Below the pieces are notes generated by a model. The model did not search any database. It was given only the letters and a program-made list of their open reading frames with translations, and had not been told where the DNA came from. From NCBI RefSeq assembly GCF_032854445.1, contig NC_088295.1:83620644-83684643 (forward strand): 64,000 nucleotides of DNA, written 5' to 3'. Shown in pieces: positions 58,201 through 64,000 of this stretch. A program made the position numbers and the translations under genes. How positions within the stretch are numbered: the first letter of the stretch is position 1; each line of letters starts with the position of its first letter. The stretch is from Liolophura sinensis. Lineage: Eukaryota > Mollusca > Polyplacophora > Chitonida > Chitonidae.

Positions 58201-59960
58201 AAGAGAATTCATTGCACCAGAACATCATACTATGAAACTCTGAGATTTTAGACATACTTGTTACCAATTTTATTTGTTCCATTAGTGTGAGCATGAAAAT
58301 TTGCACCACTGCCATATGAGGCAACAGACCAAGGCAACATATTGTAAAACAATACATATTTTGGTCCTTACACTGTATAGTTGTATCTCAACAGTACAAA
58401 TATAGCAAAATACATGTACAGTCAATCTTTTCTCGATCTTTTCAGAATTAGTCGTATTTAAATGTTCATCACATATGGCAAACATAATAAACTGCCCATT
58501 CCACAATTTAACATAACTTTTTCGACCAACCATGAAAAACTTTGTATGATAAGTTTGTTGTCATTCACGTAATTAGGAAGATCAAATATTGGGCAGTAAC
58601 CCAAGGGGTCAAGCAGTGCTACAGATAATATTCAGAGGTAGTGCGGTATTCCCTACTTTTCCAGAGGGAGTACTGGATAAACCTACTGCAGTACACATTA
58701 TTTGCAAATCCTCAACACTTCACTATTTTGGGTTCCCAGCAATACATGTGGAAAGTGTGAAGTTGATTGACTGAAGGGGGTTTGAGAAAATCGAAACACA
58801 TACACAAGTATACATGTGCATATGGTACATGTATAGGCCTACATAGACCTACCAGTACAGAGGCTGTAACATGTAGGACTACAGGTATATACCGATAGCC
58901 CAGAATTCTAGAATAAATTAATTATTTCAGCTCTTCTTCTACAATAGAAGACAAAAATTTATTACATGTGCTTTATTTATTGGCAGCATGTAGTATGAAT
59001 CTGACGTGTTTCTGAACAGTAGCAGTTCTTGTAATCGTTCTATTTCATTGCATTAGCATCTCTCCTCAGAAATCACCGATACACACAGGCTGGAAACTGG
59101 ACTCTCGACGGCAGTTTAACATAGCACAAATAAATGATAATCAGTGTAGAATTAAGTCTCACAACAGACTGCCAGTAGGCCTAACCCTTTTGGTCAGCGA
59201 GTCTCACAACAGACTGGTTAATGACACAGACCACATGGTTGATGCCATTTTATGCAAGGGAAGATTTAATGCCCGTGTCAGGTGCGGCAAACATTCCTTA
59301 CCGTCAAGCATCTGAGGCTGTTACATTCCGCACCTAAAGGAAATCAACAGCCTTAATGAAGGCAGTTTTCAGATTGATCAGTTTAATATATCAAATGGAA
59401 ATTTATGGATTTTTTGGACACCTGTGTTTAAGCTCACAAAAGAACTTTTAACAGAAAGGCAAAGAGCTTAACCGACAACACTGTTTTGGTGAATAGGGCC
59501 TACTGATAATTTTTATCCATTGAATGTTGGTGTGAAGATGGAATAAACAAAGACATGGTACAAGACTATGAAAGACTTTCAGCAGCATCAAGCTATTCCC
59601 AGAGCAAGTCATATTTACTTTCCTGGGCAACTTTTTCTTCCCTGAGGATTGGTAAGAAGTCTTGTAGAACACCTTTCCGGACACAAGCCGTTGTTCTTTC
59701 CGACATGCTCACATTTCCCCGTACCATACTTCATAGGCGCCGCCATTTTGTTCTAAATCTATCTAAATGATGCGTGCAATGGTAACCCGTAATAATTCCC
59801 GGTTCACACAACCAAACGTAAGTGTAGAGCAGACAAATCTCATATCTATTTCTGATGCACTCAGTTAATGAAAACTATAGACCATACCTGATAAAATTTG
59901 TTAACTCTGCAGAAGAAATCAAACACAACAACCGCGAAACGTCTTAAAGGTAATGCGCAT
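55251..59960 (-). other. HP1 5' UTR intron and upstream non-coding exon region
   Basis: Ten bases before the HP1 ATG the sequence reads ccacag|ggcatcaaac, a splice acceptor at 55262-55261, so at least one upstream exon is expected. Candidate donors lie at 59618 (gaa|gtaaat) and near 59887 (atcag|gtatgg), both close to the CpG-richer divergent promoter. The intervening 4.3-4.6 kb shows no conserved coding exon; it holds AT-rich sequence, an AT microsatellite near 56450 and a possible decayed tRNA-like fragment near 56520. Confidence 0.5.
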
Positions 59961-60253
59961 GTGTGCAGATTATCCGGGCACTACAGTAATATTTTCGCGC
60001 GAAAAAATAAGACAATGTCTTTTCAAAATTACTAATTACTTAGTATTCCATTAATTATACAATCAAATTTCTGGCAAAAACACAGACATCAGTACAAAGA
60101 TAAATTGTTCAACAAAGAAAGACAATAATAATTTATGGTCTTGACAAATTTTCCCATCATGCCTTGCGCGTCATTCTTCATAAATTGGGTCACGCCGCCT
60201 CCAGTTCGTCATTGACTTGCGATCCGTTTGTGGATAATAGGTTGTGTTACACC
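59600..60253. promoter_or_regulatory. Shared divergent promoter region, HP1 (-) and hnRNP A (+)
   Basis: The two genes start on opposite strands with this CpG-richer interval between them. Visible motifs: a perfect 14-bp palindrome TTTTCGCGCGAAAA at 59992-60005, which contains the E2F-type core TTTCGCGC on both strands. At 60151-60170 is TTCCCATCATGCCTTGCGCG, a good match to the ZNF143/Staf-type site. At 59739-59750 is GCCGCCATTTTG, a YY1-type site in sense orientation for the - strand gene. No TATA box stands out. Start sites are not known. Motif assignments are by eye against vertebrate-defined consensus sites. Confidence 0.65.
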
Positions 60254-63857
<3,604 letters not shown>

Positions 63858-64000
63858 ACCCCAGTCAGATCTTCACGGGTAAGTTAGTAGTGTGTAATCA
63901 GCACCTGCATTCAGTAAAGAAACCAATGTCTTGCCGGAGAGCAAAAGTGTATTATGAATCGTAAAGTCAGACACTGTATTGTAGTTTAGAACTAATTTCA
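63858..64000 (+). other. Start of hnRNP A 3' UTR with a probable UTR intron
   Basis: Twenty-one bases after the stop there is a strong donor (acgg|gtaagt) at 63879. The UTR is therefore probably spliced to an exon beyond the window. In vertebrates HNRNPA2B1 has spliced 3' UTR forms linked to autoregulation; whether that holds here cannot be seen. Confidence 0.5.

Noticed and set aside
60164-60253. Upstream extension of the hnRNP A frame
   Set aside because: It starts only at a TTG; the first in-frame ATG is 60254, which also has a good context.

Overview
The window is nuclear DNA of an animal, AT-rich, with split genes, GT-AG introns, Gly/Lys-rich nuclear proteins and many short retroposons. 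The commonest repeat is a tRNA-derived SINE with a tail of TTTA/AAAT repeats. I associate this kind of SINE with molluscs and related marine lophotrochozoans, so I infer such an organism, most likely a mollusc, but I cannot name the species. A 200-base run of N (9193-9392) marks an assembly gap.

Layout. From 1 to about 36.2 kb I recognise no protein gene. This stretch holds SINE copies, a 28-bp minisatellite split by a 532-bp fold-back transposon (19.2-20.5 kb), a second 28-bp tandem array in a CpG cluster (about 24 kb), G-rich and C-rich tracts, and several hairpins. From 36.4 to 41.4 kb on the + strand lies a gene for an HRG1/SLC48A1-type heme transporter (three coding exons plus a probable 3' UTR exon). 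From 41.4 to 48.3 kb there are only decayed repeats, including a Tc1-like transposase remnant and a degenerate tandem repeat carrying RFX X-box-like palindromes.

From 55.25 down to 49.5 kb on the - strand lies a complete HP1 (CBX1/3/5-type) heterochromatin protein gene of four coding exons. Its last intron contains a pogo/Tigger-like DNA transposon with both ends preserved and a young SINE. From 60.25 to 63.86 kb on the + strand lies a complete hnRNP A/B gene of nine coding exons (two RRMs, Gly-rich tail, M9-like PY-NLS).

The HP1 and hnRNP A genes are head to head, with the intervening promoter region around 59.6-60.25 kb. The same divergent pairing exists in human as CBX3/HNRNPA2B1 and CBX5/HNRNPA1. 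The window therefore suggests that the pairing predates the vertebrate genome duplications and the protostome-deuterostome split. This is the most interesting observation here. Others are the symmetric phase-1 exons of the hnRNP tail, a Gly-rich first exon on that protein, and a possible in-frame upstream exon for HP1. I found no evidence for a wholly new biological system.
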